Of a DNA stretch of 64,000 nucleotides, positions 30,240 to 40,075 are shown piece after piece. The DNA comes from Nitrincola lacisaponensis (lineage in GTDB: Bacteria > Pseudomonadota > Gammaproteobacteria > Pseudomonadales > Balneatricaceae): assembly GCF_000691225.1 (NCBI RefSeq), contig NZ_JMSZ01000042.1:248001-312000 (forward strand), in the 5' to 3' direction. Made by a program: the position numbers and the translations under genes. Below the pieces are notes generated by a model, which was given only the letters and a program-made list of their open reading frames with translations, was not told the origin of the DNA and ran no database searches. Numbering within the stretch: position 1 is the first letter of the stretch; every line of letters begins with the position of its first letter.

Positions 30240-31199
30240 TTAACAGGTGACGAATTGGTTGCGGCCATTTTCCTTGGCCTGGTATAGCGCCTGATCGGCC
30301 TGATCCAGCCAGCTTTTATAATCCAGATAGGCGCTGTCGGCAGCGGCGATGCCCAGGCTGATCGTGATTAGGAGTTGCTCGTCTTCATGGCGTATTGGCC
30401 GGGTTTCAATCGCGTAACGCAGACGTTCCGCCAGAATTTCAGCATTGGATGAGGGGGTGTTGGGTAAGAGTATGCCAAACTCTTCACCACCGAAGCGCCC
30501 GGCAATATCGGTTGAACGAATCATCTGGCGAATGATATCGGATATAAACCGGAGCACAGCATCACCGGCCAGGTGACCATAGGTATCGTTTACCTGCTTG
30601 AAGTGGTCAATATCCAGCATCACCAGAGTCGTGGGCTGCTGAGTGCGGATAAAGCGTTCATACTCCTGTTCCAGGCACTGCTCCCAATAACCGCGGTTGT
30701 GGAGGCCGGTCAGGTGATCGGTGCGGCTGAGTTGGCTCAGTTCCAGGTTGGCATTTTTCAGTGCCTGACGACTGACGGCTTCATCAGTGACATCATAGAG
30801 AATCAAACCGATCTGATTAACTTCCCCTTTGGCATCCGCCAGTGGCAGCAGGGTGATATTCTGAAACATCCAGGGTGTGTTGCCAGTGATCGGACGATAA
30901 CTTTTAAAGCGGAATAACCAAGGGCGTTCTTCCCAGGTCATAAATGCCGGGTTATGCAAACCGAGTACGCTGTTCAGTTTGCGCCGGAACCATTGCGTAT
31001 CCAGGTCCTTGAAATGGCCGAAGAGTGACTGACCCTGTATCTGTGCCTGGCTAATCCCGGAATGGTTAGCCATAAAACTGTTCCAGAAGGTCACCCGGAA
31101 CTCCTTGTCCAGAATCGCCAGTCCGACATCCAGATTTTCCAGCAAACCGAGCTGACCATGCAGGTCATGTAGTGCTTTCTGATGGCTGAGTTCGGTCAT
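30240..31199 (-). CDS. PAS-GGDEF diguanylate cyclase
   Basis: 319 residues. A PAS domain spans about 15-145. The GGDEF domain (about 155-315) has the active-site motif GGEEF at 237-241 and an RxxD product-inhibition site (RSTD, 228-231) at the canonical five-residue spacing. It should therefore make cyclic di-GMP under feedback control. No membrane segments are seen. Its start overlaps the response regulator stop by four bases, so the two form a signalling pair. nth begins 10 bases after its end. Confidence 0.92.
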   Translation of the reverse strand: MTELSHQKALHDLHGQLGLLENLDVGLAILDKEFRVTFWNSFMANHSGISQAQIQGQSLFGHFKDLDTQWFRRKLNSVLGLHNPAFMTWEERPWLFRFKSYRPITGNTPWMFQNITLLPLADAKGEVNQIGLILYDVTDEAVSRQALKNANLELSQLSRTDHLTGLHNRGYWEQCLEQEYERFIRTQQPTTLVMLDIDHFKQVNDTYGHLAGDAVLRFISDIIRQMIRSTDIAGRFGGEEFGILLPNTPSSNAEILAERLRYAIETRPIRHEDEQLLITISLGIAAADSAYLDYKSWLDQADQALYQAKENGRNQFVTC

Positions 31200-32194
31200 G
31201 ACAAACGCTCCAGTTGAGACGTGAGCACGGGCAAGGAGTCTTCAGTAAAGAGCATCAACAGGTCACAATGGGTGGTATCGTCACCAATATGGTAATCAAT
31301 TTCAATGCAGAGCAACTGTTCACTGGCAACCGGACTGTTATGCAGGGTGGGAGGCTCAGAGTGCAGGCCCAGAATACGCGGAGTCGTCCGGCTCAGAGAC
31401 AGTTGTAGTAACTTGCTGAAATTGGTAAAAAACGCGCCGGTCAGGACATTGGCGATATCCATCAGCACCTCGCGCTCTGCCGTTTCATTCAAAGGGCCAT
31501 CATAATGCAGCAGTCTGGCCAGGTCTGCGACGGATGAGTCCTGAAAAATCAGCAGGGCTTCACCCGCAAGACCGGGTCCGATAAAGCCCTGGCTGACTGT
31601 TGTCGAGGGTTGTTGGCCTGTGGCATTGCGCAGTGTCATGACCAGATCGGATGTGGTCAGATGGTCCACGCGTGGTACGGGCAGGCGTATAAAGGTTTGC
31701 AGCATCTCTGCCAATTGGCTGGCTGTGCGTCCCATGGCAATATTGGCAATTTCCTGGACTTTGTCTGTCAGCTGTACAACGGGGGCGGTTGAGCTGCCTG
31801 TGCCGCTCTGCTGAGGGTCCAGTTCTTCAATGAGCCCGTAAGAGCGCAGAGAATCGCCCAGGCGTACGGCATCAATAGGTTTGGCGATAAAGTCGATCGC
31901 ACCCAGCGCCATGACACGTTGTTGCGCCGCTTGCTGTACATCACCCGAGACTACAATTGTCAGGCAGGGCAGGTCATCTCGACGGATGCGTTCCAGTACT
32001 TCGTAGCCATCCATAATTGGCATGGTCAGGTCGAGGAACAGTAAGTGACCTTTGCCCTCTCGAATCGCTTCCAATGCTTTCAGACCATGCTCTGCAAACG
32101 TAATGTTTACATTCCAGTGTTTGAGTGCTCGACTCATCTGGTTACGTGCTAGCTGTGAATCATCACAGATAACAACAGGAATCGGTTCTGCCAC
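31196..32194 (-). CDS. response regulator with CheC/CheX-like output domain
   Basis: 332 residues. The receiver domain (about 7-120) has Asp55 in LLFLDLTMPIMDGYEVL and the lysine in IAKPI. The C-terminal part (about 150-330) resembles the CheC/CheX/FliY phosphatase fold, with EREVLMDIANVLTGAFFTN matching the E-x2-N style helix. It might dephosphorylate a CheY-like protein or act as a regulated adaptor for the diguanylate cyclase encoded next. Its gene starts after the terminator of the rnf-mscS operon, so it probably has its own promoter. Confidence 0.82.
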   Translation of the reverse strand: MAEPIPVVICDDSQLARNQMSRALKHWNVNITFAEHGLKALEAIREGKGHLLFLDLTMPIMDGYEVLERIRRDDLPCLTIVVSGDVQQAAQQRVMALGAIDFIAKPIDAVRLGDSLRSYGLIEELDPQQSGTGSSTAPVVQLTDKVQEIANIAMGRTASQLAEMLQTFIRLPVPRVDHLTTSDLVMTLRNATGQQPSTTVSQGFIGPGLAGEALLIFQDSSVADLARLLHYDGPLNETAEREVLMDIANVLTGAFFTNFSKLLQLSLSRTTPRILGLHSEPPTLHNSPVASEQLLCIEIDYHIGDDTTHCDLLMLFTEDSLPVLTSQLERLS

Positions 32195-32243
32195 AGACTA
32201 GGGCTCCATTGAGAATGGGTATTTTTTAACCTGTCGAGGTTAA

Positions 32244-32297
32244 AGAAAAACAAGCTGTTATGCAACCGGTTAACCTAACGTCTGGATAACAGCTTGT
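32244..32297 (-). terminator. intrinsic terminator of the rnf-mscS transcript
   Basis: ACAAGCTGTTAT (32250-32261) and ATAACAGCTTGT (32286-32297) form a perfect 12-bp stem with a 24-base loop. Read on the minus strand it is followed by TTTTTCTTT. It lies 17 bases past the stop of the large channel gene, so the rnf operon ends here. A second small palindrome TTTAACCT / AGGTTAAA (32225-32244) adjoins it. Confidence 0.8.
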
Positions 32298-32313
32298 GTC
32301 TGATTTTTAAACG

Positions 32314-34578
32314 CTACACCTCATCAAAATCGGTTCCTGGTTCCGGGTTCGAACGTGCCTGATCGGGCTGTGTATTCAGCCCTTTTTCAGCACGACGCGA
32401 GGCAGGGGTACTGACAAGATTGAGGGCAGCAGGAGGGGCTGAACCATCTTTGTTCTGACCGAAATAGAGTGTCAGGTGAGGGAACGGAATCTCGATACCA
32501 GCTGCATCCAGATGACGTTTAACCAGTCGGTTGTAGGCACGTCCGATTGACCATTGAGCGCCAGGCAGTGTTTTGATACGTACCCGGATATTGACCGAGT
32601 TGTCGGCCAGGGCGGTGACACCCTGTACTTCAAGATCATCCATAATGTTGTCACGTACCTCAGGGTCACTCATCAGCTCATCAAATGCGGCGCGCAGATG
32701 AACAATAACTTCGTCTGTATCTTCGCGATAGGCGACACCATATTCACCCACATGGTAGCCATAGCCGCGCATGTAGTTGGAAACACTGGTAATCGACGAA
32801 AAGGGGATCAGGTGGTAGGTGCCAAAACGATCACGCAGCCCCAGTGAGCGGATGGTTAGGTTTTCAGCGGTGCCGGTGATGCCGTCGGCAGTCACTACAT
32901 CACCGGTATTAATGGCATTTTCCAGCTGTATAAATACCCCGGTAATCACATCCTTGACCAGTGTCTGGGCGCCAAAGCCGATCGCCAGACCGACGACACC
33001 GGCACCGGCGATGAGCGGGCCAATATTCAGACCCAGCTCAGCCAGCGTAATCATCACGGTGAACACGATCAGGGTAATCATCACTGCGTTGCTCAGCAGC
33101 TTGAGCAGCGTCCGTTGGCGTGCACTGGCCGCCCCCCGGCCCGTTGTGGGATTCAGCTGGTGTTCTACCCAGCTGGCAAATGCAATCCAGAGCAGCTTGG
33201 CCACCAGCAGGATAATGGCAACCGAGAGGGCTGAACCAATAATACGGGTACCTGCTTCCGAGTTAAGCCAGTCAGAGACATTGAACAGCGACCAGGCATC
33301 CAGTACAAATGCAAAAACGACCAGCATGATGACCAGTCGTACCACTTTCAGCGAGGTAGGGATAAATTCGTTCAGACGTTGTTCCAGTGCAGGGAAACGT
33401 TGTTTCAGTTCATCTGAAATGCGCATTTGTCGTGAAATCATCTGCGTCAGCAAGGCTGAAATAAACAGACCGACAACGATCGCCAGCAGTGTTTGCAAAC
33501 TCGCCTGCAGCATCACCGGCAGTGCATCTTCGGGACGGATTGCCGTGACCAGCAGTAACCCGGCGAAATAGGCAATTGCCAGCAAATGCCAGCTGCGTGA
33601 CAGCATATTCAGCAGTACTGTGGTAAAGGCAAAATCGGCTTGTTCAGCCTGCTCGCTGATGTTCAGTGCCACACGTTTCTTGTTTTGCAAAATGATGGCC
33701 AGGGCATAGGCAAACGCGATCAGCATGATAATCAGACTGAGCAGATGTCCCAGTGCCGGCGCCAGGTAAAAATTGACAACAGGCACCAGTAACAGCATAC
33801 CGTAGCCGATAAAGCTGCTGATGCGTGCCAGCCAGGCATTCCAGTAGGCTGCTGTTTCTGCACAGAAAGGCAGAAGTCTGAGGCGGTCATAGCGTGCCGA
33901 GAAAAACAGACGAACCATCGCCTTGAACAGTTCGATGACCAGAAACGCGTTCAGAAACAGAGATTGTACTGTCTCCATCTCGCCCAGTTCACCAATAAGG
34001 AACAGTGCAATGCTGTAACCGGCCACCCAGGCCAGCAGAATGGTGAGCAGATCCACCACCCATGCGCCCAGTACGACTCCCAGGCGTGTCAGTAGTCGGC
34101 CAGCGCCTGGTTGGGTGTTGACCAGATTGTTAGCGTAGCGAAACAGTGGTATCGCCAGTTTGCGCAGCACCAGATAACTGGCCAGGGTGGCAATAATGAC
34201 ATACAGAAAGTTCAGCGCATGAGGGACCAGCAGGTGCCACTCGGTCTGACCGAGTGTGGATATCGCGTCCAGCGCATTCAGAATCTGCGTGGTGAGTTGT
34301 TGCGCAAAGGCTTGGGTGGTATCCGCCACCTGCTGTACCAGCGTCAGCTGTTCGCTATCTGCTGCGCCTTCCTCGGCTGTTGCCAGTGCCCTCAGCTCGC
34401 GGATCAACTGGTCGCGGGTTTCAGGATTTTCCAGCAAATCCGCCAGGAGCTGCGACGATGTCGCCGGTTGGCTGGCAGGGCCTGTATCGGCCTGCACAGA
34501 GATCGACAGCCCGATCAGAAGTAACACAAAAAAGGAGTGAAGTAAGCGTTGCGTCAGTCCTGGCAGGTTTGTGCTCAT
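32314..34578 (-). CDS. large MscS-family mechanosensitive channel (YbiO-like)
   Basis: 754 residues. A cleavable signal peptide is likely (FFVLLLIGLSISVQA near residue 30), followed by a periplasmic segment and about ten membrane helices. The MscS core lies at about 520-700: GAGVVGLAIGFGAQTLVKD then the beta domain with ITGTAENLTIRSLGLRD. It resembles E. coli YbiO/MscK-like channels. The start is only 11 bases after rnfE, and the next terminator follows this gene, so it appears to be the last member of the rnf operon. This linkage is unusual. Confidence 0.9.
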   Translation of the reverse strand: MSTNLPGLTQRLLHSFFVLLLIGLSISVQADTGPASQPATSSQLLADLLENPETRDQLIRELRALATAEEGAADSEQLTLVQQVADTTQAFAQQLTTQILNALDAISTLGQTEWHLLVPHALNFLYVIIATLASYLVLRKLAIPLFRYANNLVNTQPGAGRLLTRLGVVLGAWVVDLLTILLAWVAGYSIALFLIGELGEMETVQSLFLNAFLVIELFKAMVRLFFSARYDRLRLLPFCAETAAYWNAWLARISSFIGYGMLLLVPVVNFYLAPALGHLLSLIIMLIAFAYALAIILQNKKRVALNISEQAEQADFAFTTVLLNMLSRSWHLLAIAYFAGLLLVTAIRPEDALPVMLQASLQTLLAIVVGLFISALLTQMISRQMRISDELKQRFPALEQRLNEFIPTSLKVVRLVIMLVVFAFVLDAWSLFNVSDWLNSEAGTRIIGSALSVAIILLVAKLLWIAFASWVEHQLNPTTGRGAASARQRTLLKLLSNAVMITLIVFTVMITLAELGLNIGPLIAGAGVVGLAIGFGAQTLVKDVITGVFIQLENAINTGDVVTADGITGTAENLTIRSLGLRDRFGTYHLIPFSSITSVSNYMRGYGYHVGEYGVAYREDTDEVIVHLRAAFDELMSDPEVRDNIMDDLEVQGVTALADNSVNIRVRIKTLPGAQWSIGRAYNRLVKRHLDAAGIEIPFPHLTLYFGQNKDGSAPPAALNLVSTPASRRAEKGLNTQPDQARSNPEPGTDFDEV

Positions 34579-34589
34579 GATATCCTGTG

Positions 34590-35297
34590 TTATCCGGTAA
34601 TTCTGACCCGCTTACTGGCAACCGGGTCGGTTTGTGTGGATTTTGATTTTTCTATACGTTGTTTCAGTTTAGCATCGATCAAATTTTTCAGAGCAATCAA
34701 TAAACCCATGCCGACAAATGCGCCTGGCGGCAGAGCGGCAAACAGAAAGCCGCGATAATTCTCAACCAGGGTGATTTGCCAGCTGCGCGCGGTTTCTCCA
34801 AACAGCAGATGCATGTTACTGAACAGTGTGCCAGCTCCAAGGGCCTCACGCATGGCACCCAGCAGGATCAGTACAATACTGAAGCCGATGCCCATCATCA
34901 GACCATCAACCACTGCGGCCGGGACCGGGTTACGTGACGCAAAGGCATCAGCGCGTCCCATAATCGCACAGTTGGTGACGATCAATGGAATGAAAATCCC
35001 CAGAATTAGGAACAGCTCATAGGTCAGTGCTTGCATCAGCAGCTCTATTGCGGTGACGAAGGCGGCGATGATCATCACGAAAATTGGTAAACGCACCGCT
35101 TCGGGCACTTGATGACGAAACAGGGAGACGGTCAGGTTGGAACCCACCAGTACCACGGTGGTGGCAATGCCCAGACCTATTGCGTTGACAACGCTGCCAG
35201 TCACAGCCAGTAGCGGGCAGAGCCCGAGCAGTTGAACCAGTGCCGGGTTATTGTGCCACAGGCCGTCCAGCGTGATTTTCCGGAGTTCAGGATTCAT
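34590..35297 (-). CDS. rnfE: Rnf complex subunit E
   Basis: 235 residues with six hydrophobic helices and the family start [21 protein letters not shown], typical of RnfE/RsxE and NqrD relatives. It is an inner-membrane subunit that contributes to the central electron path across the membrane. It overlaps rnfG by 11 bases. Confidence 0.95.
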   Translation of the reverse strand: MNPELRKITLDGLWHNNPALVQLLGLCPLLAVTGSVVNAIGLGIATTVVLVGSNLTVSLFRHQVPEAVRLPIFVMIIAAFVTAIELLMQALTYELFLILGIFIPLIVTNCAIMGRADAFASRNPVPAAVVDGLMMGIGFSIVLILLGAMREALGAGTLFSNMHLLFGETARSWQITLVENYRGFLFAALPPGAFVGMGLLIALKNLIDAKLKQRIEKSKSTQTDPVASKRVRITG

Positions 35298-35952
35298 TTG
35301 GATGACCTCGTTCTGTTTCAGACGTTGCTGTCCGGGTGACGGGTGTCAGCAACTGTGCTTTACGCTGTTCAAAATAGGCCAGTGTATCAGCCACGCGACG
35401 AACGACAGCTCTGGGGGTAATGGTTGCCCCGGTAAATTGATCAAACTCACCACCATCCTTGCGAACATTCCAGCGCTGATCCTGCTCGCCCCACCAGCGC
35501 AGGTCGTCGAAACTGTGTATCCAGTCCGACTTTTCTACTTCAATCTTATCACCAAGTCCGGGTGTTTCGCGATGGCTGACCACCCTGACGCCCGCAACAC
35601 GGCCATCTCGCCAGATACCGACCAGCAGGTGAATATCACCACTGTAACCATCATGTGCGGTGACTGGCAGAATCACCGCCTGTACCTGATTATCGACGAT
35701 ACTCTGAAACACACGTATGGGTTCATGCATGCCGAGTTCCGGTGCTGGCAGAGAAAGCGTTTGCAGATGCAGGTTGGGGTCCAGTGACTGCGGCAGAATC
35801 TCATACAGAATACGTGCCTGGTGTGCTTCCTGATTGGCCGCAATGCGATCCTGCGTGAGCACCTGAGTGATGGCAATCAATCCGGCGGTGACGGCGGCAA
35901 ACAGTGAAATGCCCAGCGTATTGCGACGAATGCTGTTGAGTAGTTCCTGCAT
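35287..35952 (-). CDS. rnfG: Rnf complex subunit G (covalent FMN)
   Basis: 221 residues from the ATG at 35952; GGAGGG lies eight bases upstream, favouring it over a start six codons earlier. One N-terminal membrane helix ([19 protein letters not shown]) anchors a periplasmic domain. The FMN attachment motif TGAT appears in [14 protein letters not shown]. The gene begins one base after the rnfD stop. Confidence 0.95.
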   Translation of the reverse strand: MQELLNSIRRNTLGISLFAAVTAGLIAITQVLTQDRIAANQEAHQARILYEILPQSLDPNLHLQTLSLPAPELGMHEPIRVFQSIVDNQVQAVILPVTAHDGYSGDIHLLVGIWRDGRVAGVRVVSHRETPGLGDKIEVEKSDWIHSFDDLRWWGEQDQRWNVRKDGGEFDQFTGATITPRAVVRRVADTLAYFEQRKAQLLTPVTRTATSETERGHPNES

Positions 35953-35953
35953 C

Positions 35954-37012
35954 TTATCGCCCTCCACCAATACCGCGATTGGCGCGCCGATGACCGTAGC
36001 TGCGCGGCTGGGTATAGTGATCGATAAAGGGCGCTGCCAGGTTCATCAGCAAAATGGCGAAGGCGGCCGCATCCGGAAAACTGCCCCAGGTGCGAATGAT
36101 GTAAATCAGTGCACCGACGCCGATCCCAAACACAATTTTGCCGCGATTGCTGGTTGCACAGGACACCGGGTCAGTGGCAATAAAAAAGGCACACATCATT
36201 GTTGCACCGACCCCTATATGTACAAAGGGATCGGCAAAGTTGGACGGATCACCTGCATAAAACAGGCTGGACAGCAGGAACAGGATGGAAATCATGGCAA
36301 AGGGTGCGTGCCAGGTGATCACCTTGCGATAGATCAGAAAAACCCCGCCCATCAGCCAGGCTGCACTGATACCGTACCAGGCAAAAACCCCATCACTGAG
36401 AACCGGTACATTACGCCAGACCTCTTCCGTGGTCATGCCGCCACGATGTTTCAGGACTTCAAGCGGGGTGGCGCCGGTATATGCATCAATCAAATGATGG
36501 TTCACACCACTGAAAATAATCATCAGACTTTCAGGGAAACTGGCTAATGCCTTCCAGCTGTCACCAATGAGTACGAAGGGTGCATTCCACTGGGTCATTT
36601 CTACCGGAAAGGAGATCAGCAGTAGTGCATAGGCCACCATGGCCGGATTAAAGGGGTTGTTGCCCAGTCCGCCATACAGGTGTTTGGCAATCACTATAGC
36701 GGTAAAACTGCCAATCACCACGACCCACCAGGGGGCAAAAGGGGGAATTGCCAGTGCCAGCAATATCGCTGTGACCAGTGCGCTGCCATCGCGTAGAAAG
36801 AACAGTATCGGACGCTTGCGTAATCGCAGGCAGACAGCTTCAAACAGCAGTGCGGAAGTGGCTGCCAGACACAATTGAATCAGACTTCCCCAGCCAAAAA
36901 AGAAGGTCAGTGCCAGCAGGGCAGGCAGGGTCGCCAGTAATACCAGTCGCATGACACGGTCGGTTGCATTGGCTTTGGAAACATGTGGCGAGCTGAGGTG
37001 TATCAGAGCCAT
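35954..37012 (-). CDS. rnfD: Rnf complex subunit D (covalent FMN)
   Basis: 352 residues, multi-helix membrane protein. The covalent flavin site is visible as TGATPLEVL. Its start overlaps the rnfC stop by one base (TGATG on the minus strand). RnfD works with RnfG and RnfE to couple electron flow to ion movement. Confidence 0.95.
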   Translation of the reverse strand: MALIHLSSPHVSKANATDRVMRLVLLATLPALLALTFFFGWGSLIQLCLAATSALLFEAVCLRLRKRPILFFLRDGSALVTAILLALAIPPFAPWWVVVIGSFTAIVIAKHLYGGLGNNPFNPAMVAYALLLISFPVEMTQWNAPFVLIGDSWKALASFPESLMIIFSGVNHHLIDAYTGATPLEVLKHRGGMTTEEVWRNVPVLSDGVFAWYGISAAWLMGGVFLIYRKVITWHAPFAMISILFLLSSLFYAGDPSNFADPFVHIGVGATMMCAFFIATDPVSCATSNRGKIVFGIGVGALIYIIRTWGSFPDAAAFAILLMNLAAPFIDHYTQPRSYGHRRANRGIGGGR

Positions 37013-38709
37013 CAGTGCTGTACTCCTGTCGCATTTTGCCAGGCCTGTTCGGCTGCCTGGGCGCTTTGTTCCAGTTGAAGTACCGTGGCTTCCAGCTTGT
37101 CTGTGCCGTCCAGTCCTTTTTCCTGTGCATTCTTCAGCGCATCACGGGCTTTTTTCAGCTTGGTGCGGGCGATGGAGGCGGCCGTTTTCAGTTTTTTTAA
37201 TTCCGCTTCCGGGTCCTGCTCGCCTGCATCAGCCTGTTCAGCTTCCGCTTTTTTACGAGCCTGTTCACGCGCAGCTGCTTCAGCACGCTCTTTACGGCGC
37301 TGTTCCTTTTCCTGCTCTTCGCGTGCCAGACGTGCCTGCCGTGCTTCGAAACGCTCGCGTGCCTGTGCAGCCTTCAGTTGTTCTGCTTCTTCATTGCGTA
37401 TTTCAGACTTGGCAAAGCGGTAGTGCTGTACCAGTGGAATATTGCTCGGGCAGACATAGGCGCAGGCACCACACTCGATACAGTCAAACAGGTTGTGGTG
37501 ACGAGCCTTATCAAACTCGCGCCCTTTGGCAAACCAGAACAATTGTTGTGGCAGCAGCGATGCCGGACAGACCTGTTCACACATGCCGCAGCGTATACAG
37601 GGCTGTGCCGGTGGCGAGGGAGGCATCTCTTCACGTGTAGCGGCGATGATACAGTTGGTGGTTTTGATCACCGGAATACGGTCATCTTCGATGGAGATGC
37701 CCATCATGGGGCCGCCCATGACCAGCCGGAACATACGTGATCTGTCTACTTCAGCCGATTCCAGCAGGACAGAGAAGGGCGTACCGATCAGCACTTCATA
37801 GTTTTGCCGGTGTCCCAAGGCAAAGCCTGTCAGTGTCACAATACGCGAAATCAGTGGTTCGCCGAGTATTACTGCACGGTAAATAGCCGCAGCCGTCCCC
37901 ACATTCTGGCAGACAATCCCGACATCGGCAGGAATAGAACCACTGGCAACTTCGATACCAGTCAGCAGCTGAATCAGCTGTTTTTCGCCACCGGAAGGGT
38001 AGCGGGTTGGTACTACGACCAGATCAATCGGCAGCTTGCGGGCTCGGATAGCATCCCGCAGTGCTTTGATTGCATTAGGTTTGTTGTCTTCAATGCCGAT
38101 CAGAATATGGCTGGGTTGCAGCAGGTGTGCGATGATCTCGATACCCGACAGGATCTCGTCGGGACGCTCGCGCATCAGCGCATCATCGGCGGTGATATAG
38201 GGTTCGCACTCGGCTGCATTAATGATCAGGGTGTTGACGATATGATCCCGTCCGAGATTCAGCTTGATATCGGTAGGGAAGCCTGCACCACCCAGGCCTG
38301 CAATCCCGGCATTACGGATATGACGGATCAGTGCCTGTTTGTCGAGTTGTTGATAGTCGGTCAGCGGCTGGCGCTCAATCCATTGCTCCTGACCATCTGT
38401 TTCGATAACGATGCAGGGGGACTCCAGACCCGAAGCATGGGGTACCGGTTGCAGTCCGATGTAGGTGATGCTGCCTGAACTGGGTGCATGAATCGCTGCA
38501 CTGACATGGCCACTGGGTTCCGCAATTTTTTGTCCTTTCAGGACTGTATCGCCAACGGCGACCAGCGGTGTCGCGGGTTTGCCGATATGCTGCTGCAACG
38601 GCAAAATCAGCCGTGCTGGCAGCGGTGCCTGGCGGATCGGTGCTCCCAGCGACTGGCGCTTGTTTTCCGGTGGGTGTACACCACCATGAAAGCTGTACAG
38701 GCGGGTCAT
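37012..38709 (-). CDS. rnfC: Rnf complex subunit C
   Basis: 565 residues from the ATG at 38709, which has GGGAGG upstream and gives the usual [17 protein letters not shown] start. The N-terminal half carries the NADH/FMN-binding region ([14 protein letters not shown]). Two [4Fe-4S] motifs follow: [12 protein letters not shown] and [12 protein letters not shown]. The C-terminal ~120 residues are a charged A/K/E/R-rich coiled tail of the type seen in proteobacterial RnfC. It forms the cytoplasmic electron entry or exit of the complex. It overlaps rnfB by four bases. Confidence 0.95.
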   Translation of the reverse strand: MTRLYSFHGGVHPPENKRQSLGAPIRQAPLPARLILPLQQHIGKPATPLVAVGDTVLKGQKIAEPSGHVSAAIHAPSSGSITYIGLQPVPHASGLESPCIVIETDGQEQWIERQPLTDYQQLDKQALIRHIRNAGIAGLGGAGFPTDIKLNLGRDHIVNTLIINAAECEPYITADDALMRERPDEILSGIEIIAHLLQPSHILIGIEDNKPNAIKALRDAIRARKLPIDLVVVPTRYPSGGEKQLIQLLTGIEVASGSIPADVGIVCQNVGTAAAIYRAVILGEPLISRIVTLTGFALGHRQNYEVLIGTPFSVLLESAEVDRSRMFRLVMGGPMMGISIEDDRIPVIKTTNCIIAATREEMPPSPPAQPCIRCGMCEQVCPASLLPQQLFWFAKGREFDKARHHNLFDCIECGACAYVCPSNIPLVQHYRFAKSEIRNEEAEQLKAAQARERFEARQARLAREEQEKEQRRKERAEAAAREQARKKAEAEQADAGEQDPEAELKKLKTAASIARTKLKKARDALKNAQEKGLDGTDKLEATVLQLEQSAQAAEQAWQNATGVQH

Positions 38710-39305
38710 TGAGAACCTCCCTGCAGCAGATGTCCTCGTCCACGATCCGTCAGGATCAGGTTGGGATCGGAAACCGGCGCAGGCCATTTCCAGTTCGTCG
38801 GAGTCACGGGTAACGGCAACATATCGATACAATCAACCGGGCAGGGTTCAACACAGAGATCACAACCGGTACATTCGCTGACAATCACGGTATGCATCTG
38901 TTTGGCCGCACCGAGAATGGCATCAACAGGGCAGGCCTGAATACATTTGGTACAGCCAATGCACTCGTCTTCGCGAATATAGGCTACGGTTTTGGGTTGT
39001 TCTTCTCCGTGCTCGGAATCCAGAGGCACAACTTCCCGGTCCAGCAGATCCGCCAGGGCTTCAATGGTGCTCTGACCACCGGGAGGGCACTTGTTAATGG
39101 CATCGCCATTGGAGATGGCTTCAGCATAGGGGCGACAGCCGGGATATCCGCATTGACCGCACTGAGTCTGGGGGAGCAGGGCGTCGATCTGCTCGACTAT
39201 CGGGTCACCTTCAACGCGAAAACGCACCGCAGCGAAGCCCAGAATCAGACCGAATACCAGTGCCAATAACAGCAGAATCAGTACGGCGGTTACAATCGTT
39301 GTCAT
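38706..39305 (-). CDS. rnfB: Rnf complex subunit B (polyferredoxin)
   Basis: 199 residues. One N-terminal membrane helix is followed by the Fe-S motif [16 protein letters not shown] and two ferredoxin-type [4Fe-4S] motifs, [16 protein letters not shown] and [16 protein letters not shown]. RnfB receives or donates electrons on the cytoplasmic side. It lies between rnfA and rnfC in the usual order. Confidence 0.96.
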   Translation of the reverse strand: MTTIVTAVLILLLLALVFGLILGFAAVRFRVEGDPIVEQIDALLPQTQCGQCGYPGCRPYAEAISNGDAINKCPPGGQSTIEALADLLDREVVPLDSEHGEEQPKTVAYIREDECIGCTKCIQACPVDAILGAAKQMHTVIVSECTGCDLCVEPCPVDCIDMLPLPVTPTNWKWPAPVSDPNLILTDRGRGHLLQGGSQ

Positions 39306-39318
39306 GCCGATATCACCC

Positions 39319-39900
39319 TCAGACCCTGACCAGTCCGGTGAATCCCATGAAGGCCAGGGACATGAGTCCTGCCGTCACCATCCCGATTGCAGCACCTCTG
39401 AAGGTGACAGGAACATCTGCTACGGCGATGCGCTCACGCAGTGCCGAGAACAGCACCAGCGCCATGGAGAAGCCGGCTGCTGCACCGAAACCGTAGGCGA
39501 TGGATTCAATAAAGTTGTTCTGCTTCTGAATATTCAGCAGGGCGACACCCAGTACGGCACAGTTGGTGGTAATCAGGGGCAGAAAAATGCCCAGTAACTT
39601 GTGCAGCAGCGGGCTGGTTTTGTGAACCACCATTTCAGTGAATTGCACCACCACGGCAATGACCAGAATGAAAGAGATGGTCCTTAGCCAGGTGATATCA
39701 AAAGGCAGCAGCAGATAGCGGTATACCAGGTAACTGCAAACGGATGCGAGTGTAAGTACAAAGGTGGTTGCCAGCGACATCCCCATGGCCGTTTCCAGTT
39801 TGTTGGAGACACCCATAAAGGGGCACAGTCCCAGAAACTGTACCAATACAAAGTTGTTGACCAGCACGGTACTGATCAGAATAAGCAGAAATTCATTCAT
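39319..39900 (-). CDS. rnfA: Rnf complex subunit A
   Basis: 193 residues from the ATG at 39900, giving [20 protein letters not shown] as in E. coli RsxA; a TTG nine codons upstream is less likely. The protein is nearly all membrane helices and includes [19 protein letters not shown]. It is the first gene of rnfABCDGE. The operon may feed ferredoxin reduction, or keep SoxR reduced as Rsx does in E. coli. Confidence 0.95.
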   Translation of the reverse strand: MNEFLLILISTVLVNNFVLVQFLGLCPFMGVSNKLETAMGMSLATTFVLTLASVCSYLVYRYLLLPFDITWLRTISFILVIAVVVQFTEMVVHKTSPLLHKLLGIFLPLITTNCAVLGVALLNIQKQNNFIESIAYGFGAAAGFSMALVLFSALRERIAVADVPVTFRGAAIGMVTAGLMSLAFMGFTGLVRV

Positions 39901-39972
39901 GCGCTTGGTCAGTGAATCCTGAAGCAATGAGTGAAGCAGGCAATATTTCGGTGATCTGCATAGTTTAACGGA

Positions 39973-40041
39973 TTCCGCCCCTCAGGGTACAGTCGCGTGT
40001 TGTTGATCCAGCGCAACTGAACACCTATTTGAGGAGCGGAA
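39973..40041. repeat. imperfect inverted repeat between cysN and rnfA
   Basis: TTCCGC-C-CCTCA (39973-39984) pairs with TGAGG-A-GCGGAA (40030-40041): 11 pairs and one mismatch around a 45-base interior. A smaller GTTG/CAAC pair lies within. There is no T-tract on either strand. It may be a cysN 3'-end structure or a regulatory site for rnfA. Confidence 0.4.
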
Positions 40042-40075
40042 AGCTGTTTTGCTTCAATTATCTATGTCTGGGTAT

